The position numbers were made by a program, and so were the translations under genes. Below the pieces are notes generated by a model, which was not told the DNA's origin, did no database searches, and worked only from the letters and a program-made list of their open reading frames with translations. Of a stretch of DNA of 64,000 bases, positions 12,168 to 21,232 are shown one piece after another. Within the stretch, counting starts at the first letter, position 1. Every line of letters begins with the position of its first letter. Source of the stretch: CADEEN01 sp963816315 (GTDB taxonomy: Bacteria; Pseudomonadota; Gammaproteobacteria; Burkholderiales; Burkholderiaceae_C); NCBI GenBank assembly GCA_963816315.1, contig CAWFJZ010000029.1, positions 528,318 through 592,317 of the forward strand, written 5' to 3'.

Positions 12168-13688
12168 CTACTTCGCCACCGGCATCGCAAACTCCGCGCC
12201 CTTGCCGATGCTCGCCGGCCAGCGCTGCATGACGCTCTTCTGCTTCGTATAGAAGCGCACGCCTTCTTCGCCGTAGGCGTGCATGTCGCCGAACAGGCTC
12301 TTCTTCCAGCCGCCGAAGCCGTGCCAGGCCATCGGCACGGGGATGGGCACATTGATGCCGACCATGCCGACCTGGATGCGGCGTGAGAACTCGCGGGCGA
12401 TGTTGCCGTCGCTGGTGAAACACGACACGCCGTTGCCGTAGGGGTGCTCGTTGACGAGTTTCACTGCTTCGGCAAAGTCGTGCGCGCGCACGCACGACAG
12501 CACGGGGCCGAAGATCTCTTCCTGGTAGATGCGCATCGTGGGTGTCACGCGGTCGAACAGCGTGCCGCCCGTGAAATAGCCGCTCTCATGCTGCGGCACC
12601 TTGAGGCCGCGGCCATCGACGACGAGCTTGGCGCCTTCCTTGACACCGATGTCGATGTAGCCCTCGATGCGAGCCAAGGCCTCTTTCGTGATCACCGGGC
12701 CCATTTCGGCGTCGGCCGCCATGCCGTTCTTGACCTTCAGCGTCTTTGCGCGTTCTGCCAGCAGCGCCACGATCCTATCGCCGACGTCGCCGACCAGCAC
12801 GGCCACCGAGATCGCCATGCAGCGCTCTCCAGCAGAGCCATAGGCGCTGCCGATGAGGGCATCGACGGCCTGCTCGATGTCGGCATCGGGCATCACGACC
12901 ATGTGGTTCTTGGCGCCGCCCAAGGCCTGCACGCGCTTGCCGTTCTTCGCACCGGTTTCGTAGATGTACTGCGCGATCGGCGTCGAGCCGACGAAGGACA
13001 GCGCCTTCACGTCCGCATGCTCGAGCAGCGCATCGACCGCGACTTTGTCGCCCTGCACGACGTTGAACACACCGTCGGGCAGGCCGGCCCGCTTGAACAG
13101 TTCGCCCATGAAGACGGACGCCGACGGGTCGCGCTCGCTCGGCTTCAGGATGAAGCTGTTGCCGCACGCGATCGCCACCGGGAACATCCAGCACGGCACC
13201 ATGCACGGGAAGTTGAATGGCGTGATGCCGGCCACCACGCCGAGCGGCTGGCGCAGCGTCCAGTTGTCGATCCCGGTGCTGACCTGGTCGGTGTAGTCGC
13301 CTTTCAACAGTTGCGGGATGCCGCAGGCGAACTCGACGATGTCGATGCCGCGCGTGACCTCGCCTTGCGCGTCGGAGAACACCTTGCCGTGCTCGGCGGT
13401 GATCATCGCGGCGATCGTGTCGCGGTGCTGGTTCATCAGCTCGAGGAACTTCAGCATCACGCGCGCGCGGCGGATCGGCGGCGTGTCGGCCCAGGCGGGG
13501 AAGGCGGCTTGCGCGGCGGCCACCGCTGCATGCACCTCGGCCTTCGAGGCGAGTGCCACTTGGCGCGCGACGGCGCCGGTGGCGGGGTTGAAGACGGCTT
13601 GCTCTCGGCCGCTCTTGCTGGCGACGCGCTCGCCTGCAATCCAATGGCCGACGGTGGTTGTGGCAGTGAAGGCTTCGGTGGCGCCCAT
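12168..13688 (-). CDS. mmsA: CoA-acylating methylmalonate-semialdehyde dehydrogenase
   Basis: A 506-aa aldehyde dehydrogenase that oxidises methylmalonate semialdehyde (valine and thymine breakdown) or malonate semialdehyde to propionyl- or acetyl-CoA with NAD and CoA. Family-specific features are TPFNFPCMVPCWMFPVAIAC (cofactor pocket), FVGSTPIAQYIY (nucleotide binding), GAKNHMVVMPDAD and catalytic C290 in GSAGERCMAISVAV. Length matches MmsA. The start at 13688 is supported by AGGAG a few bases upstream on the minus strand. It is convergent with the FkbM gene and divergent from the M43 protease. It has no mmsB or other valine-pathway partner next to it. Confidence 0.93.
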   Translation of the reverse strand: MGATEAFTATTTVGHWIAGERVASKSGREQAVFNPATGAVARQVALASKAEVHAAVAAAQAAFPAWADTPPIRRARVMLKFLELMNQHRDTIAAMITAEHGKVFSDAQGEVTRGIDIVEFACGIPQLLKGDYTDQVSTGIDNWTLRQPLGVVAGITPFNFPCMVPCWMFPVAIACGNSFILKPSERDPSASVFMGELFKRAGLPDGVFNVVQGDKVAVDALLEHADVKALSFVGSTPIAQYIYETGAKNGKRVQALGGAKNHMVVMPDADIEQAVDALIGSAYGSAGERCMAISVAVLVGDVGDRIVALLAERAKTLKVKNGMAADAEMGPVITKEALARIEGYIDIGVKEGAKLVVDGRGLKVPQHESGYFTGGTLFDRVTPTMRIYQEEIFGPVLSCVRAHDFAEAVKLVNEHPYGNGVSCFTSDGNIAREFSRRIQVGMVGINVPIPVPMAWHGFGGWKKSLFGDMHAYGEEGVRFYTKQKSVMQRWPASIGKGAEFAMPVAK

Positions 13689-13835
13689 GCTGGTCTCCTG
13701 AAGTGCAGGTGCGCATCGTAGCCGCGCGGCGCGGCACTGGCGTTGACCTGCATTGACACCACGGCGACGCGGTCGCGACACTCGACACGCCTCATGCGAG
13801 GCCGAGTTCAGTCGTTCTTCGTCAAGGAGCAGCAG

Positions 13836-14790
13836 ATGAATCGCAAATGGATCGGCGGCCTCGTGGCCGTGGCACTCGGCGCCGGCGCGCTGGCAACGGT
13901 GTGGGCGCAGCAGGGGCGGCCGTTTGTGTTCCAGGGCCGCTCGTTCACCAGCCAGGAGGCTTTCATCGGCGCCGGCCTGCGTTGCGCCACGCCGCATGTG
14001 GACGACGAGCGCGCGGCGCAGATCGACGCGCACATCATCGCCAACCGCGGCGGCCCGGGCAGCAACAAGAACAACAATGGCAAGAAGCCGGGTGACCCGC
14101 CGCCTCCGCCGCCGCCTGTCGTGACGAGCGGAGTGATCGACGTTTATGCGCATGTGCTCACCGCGGCCAACGGCAGCGGCGGCGCCTCGCCGCGCCAGAT
14201 CACCGACCAGATCACCGTGCTGAACTCCGCGTTCGGCAACACCGGCTGGCAGTTCCGGCTCGTCGCCACCGACGTTACTGCCAACGACGTCCTGGTACAC
14301 GATGGGCAACGGCACCACTGCCGAGGCGCAAGCCAAGGCGGCGCTGCGGCGAGGCACGGCGAAAGATTTGAACCTGTACTTCGCCAATATCGGCGGCGGC
14401 TTGCTCGGCTGGGCCACGTTCCCGTGGGACTACGCCGCGCAACCGCAGGATGACGGCGTGGTCGTTCTCACCGGCTCGCTGCCGGGCGGCGACGCGGCAC
14501 CGTACAACCTGGGAGCGACGGCCACGCACGAAGTCGGCCACTGGATGGGCCTGTACCACACGTTCCAGGGCGGCTGCAAGGCGCCCGGCGACGATGTCGC
14601 CGACACGGCCGCCGAACGCTCGCCGGCCTTCGGCTGCCCGGTCGGACGCGACAGTTGCAACAGGCAGGCCGGGCTCGACCCGATCACCAACTTCATGGAC
14701 TACACCGACGACGCGTGCATGAACACCTTCACGGTGTTCCAGGACGCGCGCATGGACTCGGCGTTCAGCGCGTACCGCTACCAGCGCTAG
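13836..14790 (+). pseudogene. Secreted zinc metalloprotease, M43 (pappalysin) family, frameshifted
   Basis: Two frames together make one protein. The first part (ATG 13836, good AAGGAG at 13824-13829) has a signal peptide (RKWIGGLVAVALGAGALATVWAQ), a low-complexity GPGSNKNNNGKKPGD segment and a run of prolines, then the N-terminal part of an M43 domain (VIDVYAHVLTA, QITVLNSAFGNTGWQFRLVA). The frame breaks at about 14289-14293 and continues as WYTMGNGTTAEAQAKAALRR. The catalytic motif HEVGHWMGLYH (three zinc His and Glu) and the Met-turn segment NFMDYTDDACM follow in the second frame. An extra base or a 2-base loss would explain the break. Exported peptidase of unknown substrate. It may be a real pseudogene or a sequence error; the second half shows no decay. 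Confidence 0.85.
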
Positions 14791-15191
14791 GCGCCGTCCA
14801 TTCGATCGTCGGATTGCGCGCATCGGCGCAGACCCAGGCCGCCACGCGCACGCCGCTGCGCAGGCGGCCTTTTTTCATTTCGATGCGTGCCCAATCGGCC
14901 GCGCTGAAGGCCCGGCCGTCGTCGATGCGAAACCACGGCGCTCGGGTCGTCACTGCCGGGATGGGCGATCACGACGCTGCTCGATCGTCTGCCAATCGGT
15001 GCGAATGCGCAGCATCGTGCGGCCGACGGCGCGCGTGTAGCCGATGACCTCGCCGCGGTACAGCGTGAGCTGGTCGCGCGGGCAATCGATGTCTCGCGGC
15101 GGGCGCGGGCGCGAATCGGCTGAGCCAGCGCGAGCGTCGCCGCACTGCCGCAAGGAACAGCAACAGCAGGTGGTCGGCGGCGATCGGTCAT
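14765..15191 (-). pseudogene. Small secreted hypothetical protein, multiply frameshifted
   Basis: This otherwise empty 425-base gap holds the remains of one minus-strand gene. Coding-like pieces in order are: a hydrophobic leader (DHLLLLFLAA in one frame, GSAATLALAQPIRARAR in another), DIDCPRDQLTLYRGEVIGYT with TMLRIRTDWQTIEQ, then VVIAHPGSDDPS, then WFRIDDGRAFSAADWARIE with GVRVAAWVCADARNPTIEW, ending at the stop 14765-14767. Joining them needs at least three frame changes, and four if the leader is included. The product would be about 140 aa and exported. I do not recognise a named family. The gene overlaps the M43 stop tail to tail by 26 bases. Confidence 0.6.
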
Positions 15192-15215
15192 GGCTCGGCG
15201 ATGATAGGAGCCGTT

Positions 15216-15307
15216 GCCCGAGTGGTGAAATAGGCAGACACAGCGGACTTAAAATCCGCCGCTTCTCGAAAGAGGGCGTGCCGGTTCGATCCCGGCCTCG
15301 GGCACCA
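15216..15307 (+). tRNA. tRNA-Leu(UAA)
   Basis: Acceptor GCCCGAG pairs with CTCGGGC, followed by A and encoded CCA (15305-15307). The anticodon loop CTTAAAA gives UAA. The long variable arm and T-arm CGGTTCGATCCCG are typical of class II tRNA-Leu. It probably needs its own promoter; only a weak ATGATAGG-like element is seen just before it. Confidence 0.96.
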
Positions 15308-15332
15308 CGCTGCCATCACGCGAAGGACCTCG

Positions 15333-16645
15333 ATGCCCCTCTTCGCCCAAGAAGCCCTGAACCCTGGCGTCAAGAAGCGCGAGGTCTTCGGCTGGGCGAT
15401 GTACGACTTCGCGAACTCGGGCTACACGACGGTCGTGCTGACCGCCGTGTTCAACGCCTACTTCGTCGGCGTGGTCGCTGACGGTGCGCGATTGGGGCAC
15501 GCTGGCGTGGACGCTGACGCTGGCGCTGTCGAACTTCATCATCATGTTCACGATGCCGGCGATCGGCGCCTATGCCGATTTGCGCGCGGCGAAGAAGCGC
15601 TTGCTGATGCTGACCACCGTCGCATGCGTCATCAGCACGCTGGCGTTGTTCTGGGTCGGCCGCAACGATGTAGCCCTGGCTGTCGTGGCGATCGTGCTGT
15701 CGAACCTGTTCTACGCCTACGGCGAAGCGCTGACCGCGGCCTTCCTGCCCGAACTCGCCAAGCGCGAAGCGATGGGTAAGGTCTCGGGATGGGGTTGGAG
15801 CTTCGGTTACTTCGGCGGCATGTTGTCGCTCGGCTTGTCGTTGGCCTATGTGATCTGGGCGCAGAAGCAGGGGCAGAAGGCCGATCAGTTCGTGCCTGTG
15901 ACGATGGTGATCACCGCGGCCGTGTATGGCATCGCGTCGCTCGCGACCTTCGCGTTGTTGAAGGAGCGCGCCGTGCCGCAAGGCGGCGCTTCGCACAGCT
16001 TGCGCGATTCGTTGGCGCGACTCGAGCCAAACGTGGCATCAGGCGCAGCGTTTTGCCGATTTCCGCTGGCTGCTCGCGACCGCTCTGGCTTACCAAGCGG
16101 GCATCGGCGTCGTCATCGCGCTGGCCGCCGTGTATGCCGAACAGGCGCTCGGCTTCAAGCAGACCGACACGATGATGCTGGTCTTTCTCGTCAACATCGC
16201 CTCGGCCGTCGGCGCGTTTGCGTTCGGTTACTGGCAGGACCGCAGCGGCCACAAGCGCGCGCTGGCCGTCACGCTGATCGGCTGGATCGTCATGTGCGCA
16301 TTGGCCGCCCTCACGCAAACCGCCGCGCTGTTCTGGGTGGCTGCGGTGATCGCCGGGCTGTGCATGGGCTCGAGCCAATCGGCGGGCCGCGCGATCGCCG
16401 GTTTGCTCGCACCACCCCGGCAGCTTGCCGAGTTCTTCGGCCTGTGGACATTCGCGACGCGGCTGTCGGCGATCGTCGGCCCAGTCACGTACGGCCTCGT
16501 GACATGGGCGACGGCAGGCAACCATCGCATCGGCATCGCATCGACAGCGGTCTTCTTCGTCATCGGTCTCGTCCTGCTGCGCCATGTGAATGTCGAGCGC
16601 GGCGCGAAACTCGCAATGGACAAGGCTGTGGAGTCAGGGGTCTAA
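15333..16645 (+). pseudogene. MFS transporter, UMF1-like, with two frameshifts
   Basis: Three frames join to make a protein of about 435 aa with roughly 12 hydrophobic segments. The first begins MPLFAQEALNPGVKKREVFG with WAMYDFANSGYTTVVLTAVF, the opening signature of the UMF1 (Vacuole effluxer Atg22-like) MFS group. The frame breaks at about 15486-15490 (one base missing would restore GARDWGTLAW) and again at about 16025-16034, where it resumes as WHQAQRFADFRWLLATALAY. The last part has FGYWQDRSGHKRALAVTL, the MFS loop motif, and ends at TAA 16643-16645. A GAAGGA ribosome site precedes ATG 15333. Substrate unknown. All three pieces are well conserved in character, so sequence errors are at least as likely as true decay. 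Confidence 0.82.
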
Positions 16646-16648
16646 AAT

Positions 16649-16662
16649 CGAACGGTCGTTCG
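16649..16662 (+). promoter_or_regulatory. Palindromic operator candidate before etfB
   Basis: A perfect inverted repeat CGAACG-GT-CGTTCG lies 37 bases before the etfB start, next to a possible -10 element TAAAAT (16643-16648). Short palindromes of this kind are used by TetR-family regulators of fatty acid and branched-chain amino acid breakdown in betaproteobacteria, whose regulons include etfBA. Which regulator binds is not known from the sequence. Confidence 0.5.
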
Positions 16663-16698
16663 CTTTATGGTGCGCAACGAACTCAAGGAGCAACACGC

Positions 16699-17448
16699 AT
16701 GAAAGTTTTGGTGCCCGTGAAGCGGGTGGTGGACTACAACGTCAAGGTGCGCGTCAAGGCCGATGGTTCGGGTGTGGACATCGCGAACGTCAAGATGAGC
16801 ATGAACCCGTTCGACGAGATCGCGGTCGAAGAGGCGGTGCGCTTGAAGGAGAAGGGCGCCGCCACCGAAGTCATCGTCGTCTCCTGCGGCGTCACGCAGT
16901 GCCAGGAGACGCTGCGCACCGCGATGGCGATCGGCGCCGACCGTGCGATCCATGTCGAGTGCGCTGATGAACTTCAGCCGCTGGCCGTCGCCAAGCTGTT
17001 GAAGGCGCTGGTGGACAAGGAGCAGCCGGGGTTGATCATCCTCGGCAAACAGGCCATCGACGACGACTGCAACCAGACCGGGCAGATGCTGGCCGCGCTG
17101 GCGAATCTGCCGCAGGGCACGTTCGCGTCGAAGATCGAAGTGGCCGACGGCAAGGTCAGCGTGACGCGCGAAGTCGATGGCGGCCTGGAGACGGTGAAGC
17201 TCACTATGCCGGCTGTCATCACCACCGACCTGCGCCTCAACGAGCCGCGCTACGTGACGCTGCCGAACATCATGAAGGCGAAGAAGAAGCAGCTCGAGGT
17301 GTTCAAGCCCGCCGACCTCGGCGTCGATGTCACGCCGCGCATCAAGACGCTCAAAGTGACCGAGCCGCCGAAGCGCGGCGCCGGCATCAAGGTGCCCGAC
17401 GTGGCCACGCTGGTCGCCAAACTCAAGAACGAAGCGAAGGTGATCTGA
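16699..17448 (+). CDS. etfB: Electron transfer flavoprotein beta subunit
   Basis: A 249-aa subunit that, with EtfA, carries electrons from acyl-CoA dehydrogenases to the membrane ETF:quinone oxidoreductase. The N-terminus MKVLVPVKRVVDYNVKVRVK and the AMP-binding region (CGVTQCQETLRTAMAIGADR, LGKQAIDDDCNQTGQM) are typical. The ETF-beta signature lies in VKLTMPAVITTDLRLNEPRY. A good AAGGAG (16685-16690) precedes ATG 16699. etfA follows one base after the stop, so the two are made together. Confidence 0.97.
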   Translation: MKVLVPVKRVVDYNVKVRVKADGSGVDIANVKMSMNPFDEIAVEEAVRLKEKGAATEVIVVSCGVTQCQETLRTAMAIGADRAIHVECADELQPLAVAKLLKALVDKEQPGLIILGKQAIDDDCNQTGQMLAALANLPQGTFASKIEVADGKVSVTREVDGGLETVKLTMPAVITTDLRLNEPRYVTLPNIMKAKKKQLEVFKPADLGVDVTPRIKTLKVTEPPKRGAGIKVPDVATLVAKLKNEAKVI

Positions 17449-17449
17449 C

Positions 17450-18382
17450 ATGACTGTCCTCGTCATTGCCGAACACGACCACGGCACCTTGAAAGGCGCA
17501 ACGCTCAACACCGTCACCGCCGCGGTGCAATGCGGCGGCGACGTGCATGTGCTGATCGCCGGCCACGACGCCGGCGGTGCGGCTCAGGCGGCGGCGCAGA
17601 TTGCCGGCGTGGCCAAAGTGCTGCATGCCGACGGCGCCAGCCTCGCCGAACAGCTCGCCGAGAACGTGGCCGCACAGGTGCTCGCGATCGCGAAGAACTA
17701 CAGCCACCTGCTGTTCCCTGCGACCGCACATGGCAAGAACGTCGCGCCGCGCGTCGCCGCGCTGCTCGACATGGCGCAGATCAGCGACGCGATGAAGATC
17801 GTCAGCGCCGACACCTTCGAGCGCCCGATCTACGCCGGCAACGCGATCGCCACGGTGCAGAGCAGCGATGCGATCAAGGTCATCACGGTGCGCACGACGG
17901 GCTTCGACCCGGCGGCTGCGACAGGCGGCAGCGCCGCGGTCGAGAGCATCGCAGCGGTGGCGGACAGCGGCAGCTCTTCCTTCGTCGGCTCCGAGATCGC
18001 CAAGCTCGACCGCCCCGAACTCACGGCCGCCAAGATCATCGTCAGCGGCGGCCGCGCGCTCGGCAGCAGCGACAAATTCAACGAGGTGCTGATGCCGCTC
18101 GCAGACAAGCTCGGCGCCGCGCTCGGCGCCAGCCGCGCGGCCGTCGATGCCGGCTATGCACCGAACGATTGGCAGGTCGGCCAGACCGGCAAGATCGTCG
18201 CGCCCCAGCTGTACATCGCCGCCGGCATCAGCGGCGCGATCCAGCACCTGGCCGGCATGAAGGACAGCAAGGTCATCGTCGCCATCAACAAGGATGCCGA
18301 GGCGCCGATCTTCCAGGTCGCCGACTACGGGCTCGAGGCCGATCTGTTCACCGCCGTGCCCGAACTCGTCAAGGCTTTGTGA
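17450..18382 (+). CDS. etfA: Electron transfer flavoprotein alpha subunit
   Basis: A 310-aa FAD-binding partner of EtfB. N-terminal domain MTVLVIAEHDHGTLKGATLN; the C-terminal FAD domain has AAKIIVSGGRALGSSDKF, QTGKIVAPQLYIAAGISGAI and the end signature INKDAEAPIFQVADYGLEAD, which forms the ETF-alpha motif. It starts one base after etfB ends and is followed 10 bases later by the acyl-CoA dehydrogenase that is the likely electron donor. Confidence 0.97.
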   Translation: MTVLVIAEHDHGTLKGATLNTVTAAVQCGGDVHVLIAGHDAGGAAQAAAQIAGVAKVLHADGASLAEQLAENVAAQVLAIAKNYSHLLFPATAHGKNVAPRVAALLDMAQISDAMKIVSADTFERPIYAGNAIATVQSSDAIKVITVRTTGFDPAAATGGSAAVESIAAVADSGSSSFVGSEIAKLDRPELTAAKIIVSGGRALGSSDKFNEVLMPLADKLGAALGASRAAVDAGYAPNDWQVGQTGKIVAPQLYIAAGISGAIQHLAGMKDSKVIVAINKDAEAPIFQVADYGLEADLFTAVPELVKAL

Positions 18383-18392
18383 GGTAACCCCG

Positions 18393-20191
18393 ATGACCTA
18401 CCGTGCCCCCATCAAGGACATGCTCTTCTGCATGAAAGAGCTCGCCGATCTCGAAGCCGTGGCGCGCATGCCAGGTCTGGAGGAGTCGGGGCTCGACACC
18501 GCGGCGGCCGTGCTCGAAGAAGCCGCGAAGTTCAACGAAGACGTTGTCGCGCCGTTGAACTGGGAAGGCGACAAGAACCCGTCGTCGTTCAAGGACGGCA
18601 AGGTGACGACGACGCCCGGCTTCAAGCAGGCCTTCAAGCAATTCGCCGAGGGCGGCTGGCAGGGCCTGCAGCACCCGGTCTCGTTCGGCGGCCAAGGTCT
18701 GCCGAAGACGATCGGCGCGGCCTGCATCGAAATGATCAACAGTGCCAACATGAGTTTTGCGCTGTGCCCGCTGCTGACCGACGGCGCGATCGAAGCGCTG
18801 CTCACGGCCGGCTCGCCCGAGCAGCAGCAGACCTACATCCCGAAGATGGTCGATGGCTCGTGGACCGGCACGATGAACCTGACCGAGCCGCAGGCCGGCA
18901 GCGACCTCGCGCTCGTGCGCACGCGCGCCGAGCCGCAGGCCGACGGCAGCTTCAAGCTGTTCGGCACCAAGATCTTCATCACCTACGGCGAGCACGACAT
19001 GGCGGACAACATCGTCCACATGGTGCTGGCGCGCGTCGTCGGTGCGCCGGAAGGCGTGAAGGGCATCTCGCTGTTCATCTGCCCGAAGGTGTTGCCGGAC
19101 GGCAAACGCAACGACGTGCATTGCGTGTCAGCATCGAACACAAGCTCGGCATCAAGGCGAGCCCGACGGCGGTGTTGCAGTTCGGCGATGGCACGGCGGC
19201 GAGCAATGTGAACGGCACCGGACCCGGCGCCGTGGCGCACCTCGTCGGCCAGGAGAACCGCGGCCTCGAATACATGTTCATCATGATGAACGCGGCGCGC
19301 TATGCCGTCGGCGTGCAGGGCATCGCGATCGCCGAGCGCGCTTACCAGAAGGCCGTGGCCTACGCGCGTGACCGCGTGCAGAGCCGTCCGGTCGATGGCT
19401 CGATGAACAAGAGCGCGCCGATCATTCACCACCCGGACGTCAAGCGCATGCTGATGACGATGCGCGCTCACACCGAAGGCTGCCGCGCGATGGCGATCGT
19501 CGCCGCGGCGGCCTACGACGCCGCGCACCACCACGCCGATGCCGAAGTGCGCAAGCACAACCATGCCTTCTACGAGTTCATGGTGCCTCTCGTGAAGGGC
19601 TTCAGCACCGAGATGAGCCTCGACGTGGCCTCGCTCGGCGTGCAGGTGCACGGCGGCATGGGCTTCATCGAAGAGACCGGCGCGGCGCAGTACCTGCGCG
19701 ACGCGAAGATCCTCACCATCTACGAAGGCACGACCGCGATCCAGGCCAATGACTTCGTCGGCCGCAAGACGGCGCGTGACGGCGGGCAGGTGGCCAAGGC
19801 GATCGCAGGGCAGATCGAAAAGACCGAAGCCGCGTTGGCCCAGCGCAGCAGCGCGCCGAGCAAGGCGATGCACAAGCACCTGGTCGCCGCGCGCAAAGCG
19901 TTCGTCGAAGTCGTCGAGTTTGTCGCCGGCCAAACGAAGGCCAGCCCCAACGCGGTCTTCGCCGGCTCGGTGCCTTACCTGATGCTCGCCGGCAACCTGA
20001 TGGCCGGCTGGCAGATGGCGCGTGCGCTGATCGTCGCTGAAGACAGCAAGGAAGAAGCAACGTTCATGGCCGCGAAGGTGGTGACCTCGCGCTTCTACGC
20101 CGAGCACATCCTTTCCAAAGTACCCGGCATCCGCGACTCGATCGTCGAAGGCCACGCCGCGATCAACGACATGGCACTGGAGGCGTTTTGA
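18393..20191 (+). CDS. Acyl-CoA dehydrogenase (frameshifted in this sequence)
   Basis: A flavoenzyme of about 599 aa once one frame break is repaired; it oxidises acyl-CoA to enoyl-CoA and passes electrons to EtfAB, encoded just upstream. The N-terminal segment MTYRAPIKDMLFCMKELADL and the long C-terminal extension mark the large acyl-CoA dehydrogenase type. The central domain has TEPQAGSDLALVRTRA and KIFITYGEHDM, and later QVHGGMGFIEETGAAQYLRD followed by TIYEGTTAIQANDF. The frame breaks at 19122-19130: removing a duplicated GT gives HCVSIEHKLGIKASPTAV, the expected family sequence; loss of one base is the alternative. Both halves are otherwise intact, so a sequence error is likely. Confidence 0.92.
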
Positions 20192-20194
20192 TGA

Positions 20195-20263
20195 CCCCCA
20201 CGCTCGCTTCACTCGCTGCCCCCCGAGGGGGCGCTCAGTGCCTTCGGGCGGCCGGGCGGCACT
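20195..20263 (+). repeat. GC-rich palindromic intergenic repeat, copy A
   Basis: The gap between the dehydrogenase stop and the nitronate monooxygenase start is filled by a GC-rich repeat with the hairpin core CCCCCCGAGGGGG. Positions 20216-20238 are identical, base for base, to 27555-27577. It is the Burkholderiales-type REP-like element and ends only a few bases before the next ATG. Confidence 0.8.
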
Positions 20264-20266
20264 GAG

Positions 20267-21223
20267 ATGACCTTGCCCAAGCAGTTGCAGGGTCTTCGCA
20301 TTCCTGTCGTCGGCGCGCCGCTCTTCATCATCAGCAACCCCAAGCTCGTCATCGCGCAGTGCACCGCCGGCGTCGTCGGCGCCATGCCGTCGCTGAACGC
20401 GCGCCCGGCCGAGCAGTTGGACGAGTGGCTGGCCGAGATCACCGAGACGCTCGCGGCCTGGGACCGCGACCACCCCGATCGCAAAGCCGCGCCCTATGCC
20501 ATCAACCAGATCGTGCACAAGAGCAACGACCGGCTCGAGCACGACATGCAGGTCTGCGCCAAGTACAAGGTGCCGGTGATCATCACCTCGCTCGGCGCGC
20601 GCACCGACGTCAACGATGCAGTGCATGCATGGGGCGGCATCGTGTTGCACGACATCATCAACAACTTCTTTGCCAAGAAGGCGGTCGAAAAGGGCGCCGA
20701 CGGCTTGATCGCAGTGGCCGCAGGCGCAGGCGGACATGCCGGCGTGAAGAGCCCGTTCGCGCTGATCCAGGAAATCCGCGAGTGGTTCGACGGCCCGCTC
20801 GCCTTGAGCGGCGCAATCTCCACCGGCGGCGGCGTGCTCGCCGCGCAGGCGATGGGCGCCGACCTGGCGTACATCGGCTCGGCCTTCATCGCGACCGACG
20901 AAGCGCGCGCAAGCGACGCGTACAAACAAGCCATCGTCGAAGGCACGAGCGACGACATCGTCTATTCGAGTCTCTTCACCGGCGTGCACGGCAACTACCT
21001 GAAGCCCTCGATCCGCAACGCCGGCCTCGACCCCGACAACCTGCCCGAGAGCGACCCGACGAAGATGAACTTCGGCGGCGGCGAGGGCAGCAAGAAGGCC
21101 TGGAAAGACATCTGGGGCTGCGGCCAGGGCATCGCGGCGGTGAAAGCCGTGGTGCCGACGGCCGCGCTGGTCGATCGTCTGGCTGCGGAGTATGGTCAGG
21201 CGAAGGCCCGATTGAGCGTCTAG
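20267..21223 (+). CDS. NAD(P)H-dependent flavin oxidoreductase / nitronate monooxygenase
   Basis: A 318-aa FMN TIM-barrel protein of the 2-nitropropane dioxygenase family, which oxidises alkyl nitronates. The start PVVGAPLFIISNPKLVIAQC, the catalytic/FMN motif AAGAGGHAGVKSPFALIQEI and GADLAYIGSAFIATDEA are family features. The real substrate is uncertain, since many members act on other compounds. It follows the acyl-CoA dehydrogenase through a repeat element, so the ATG at 20267 has no ordinary ribosome site. Close following of etfBA-acd suggests co-expression with fatty-acid breakdown. Confidence 0.9.
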   Translation: MTLPKQLQGLRIPVVGAPLFIISNPKLVIAQCTAGVVGAMPSLNARPAEQLDEWLAEITETLAAWDRDHPDRKAAPYAINQIVHKSNDRLEHDMQVCAKYKVPVIITSLGARTDVNDAVHAWGGIVLHDIINNFFAKKAVEKGADGLIAVAAGAGGHAGVKSPFALIQEIREWFDGPLALSGAISTGGGVLAAQAMGADLAYIGSAFIATDEARASDAYKQAIVEGTSDDIVYSSLFTGVHGNYLKPSIRNAGLDPDNLPESDPTKMNFGGGEGSKKAWKDIWGCGQGIAAVKAVVPTAALVDRLAAEYGQAKARLSV

Positions 21224-21232
21224 GAGTTGTCG

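Noticed and set aside
14765..14953. Separate 62-aa protein MTTRAPWFRIDD
   Set aside because: It is the C-terminal piece of the frameshifted minus-strand gene rather than an independent gene.
11079..15307. Integrative element bounded by tRNA att sites
   Set aside because: No direct repeat of the tRNA-Cys 3' end, no integrase and no mobility gene were found between the tRNAs.
15188..15551. Minus-strand frames with SNRHALFREAADFKSAVSAY
   Set aside because: False protein from the antisense of tRNA-Leu(UAA).
18983..20989. 668-codon minus-strand frame
   Set aside because: Antisense of the acyl-CoA dehydrogenase and nitronate monooxygenase; rich in His/Arg/Asp with no domain.
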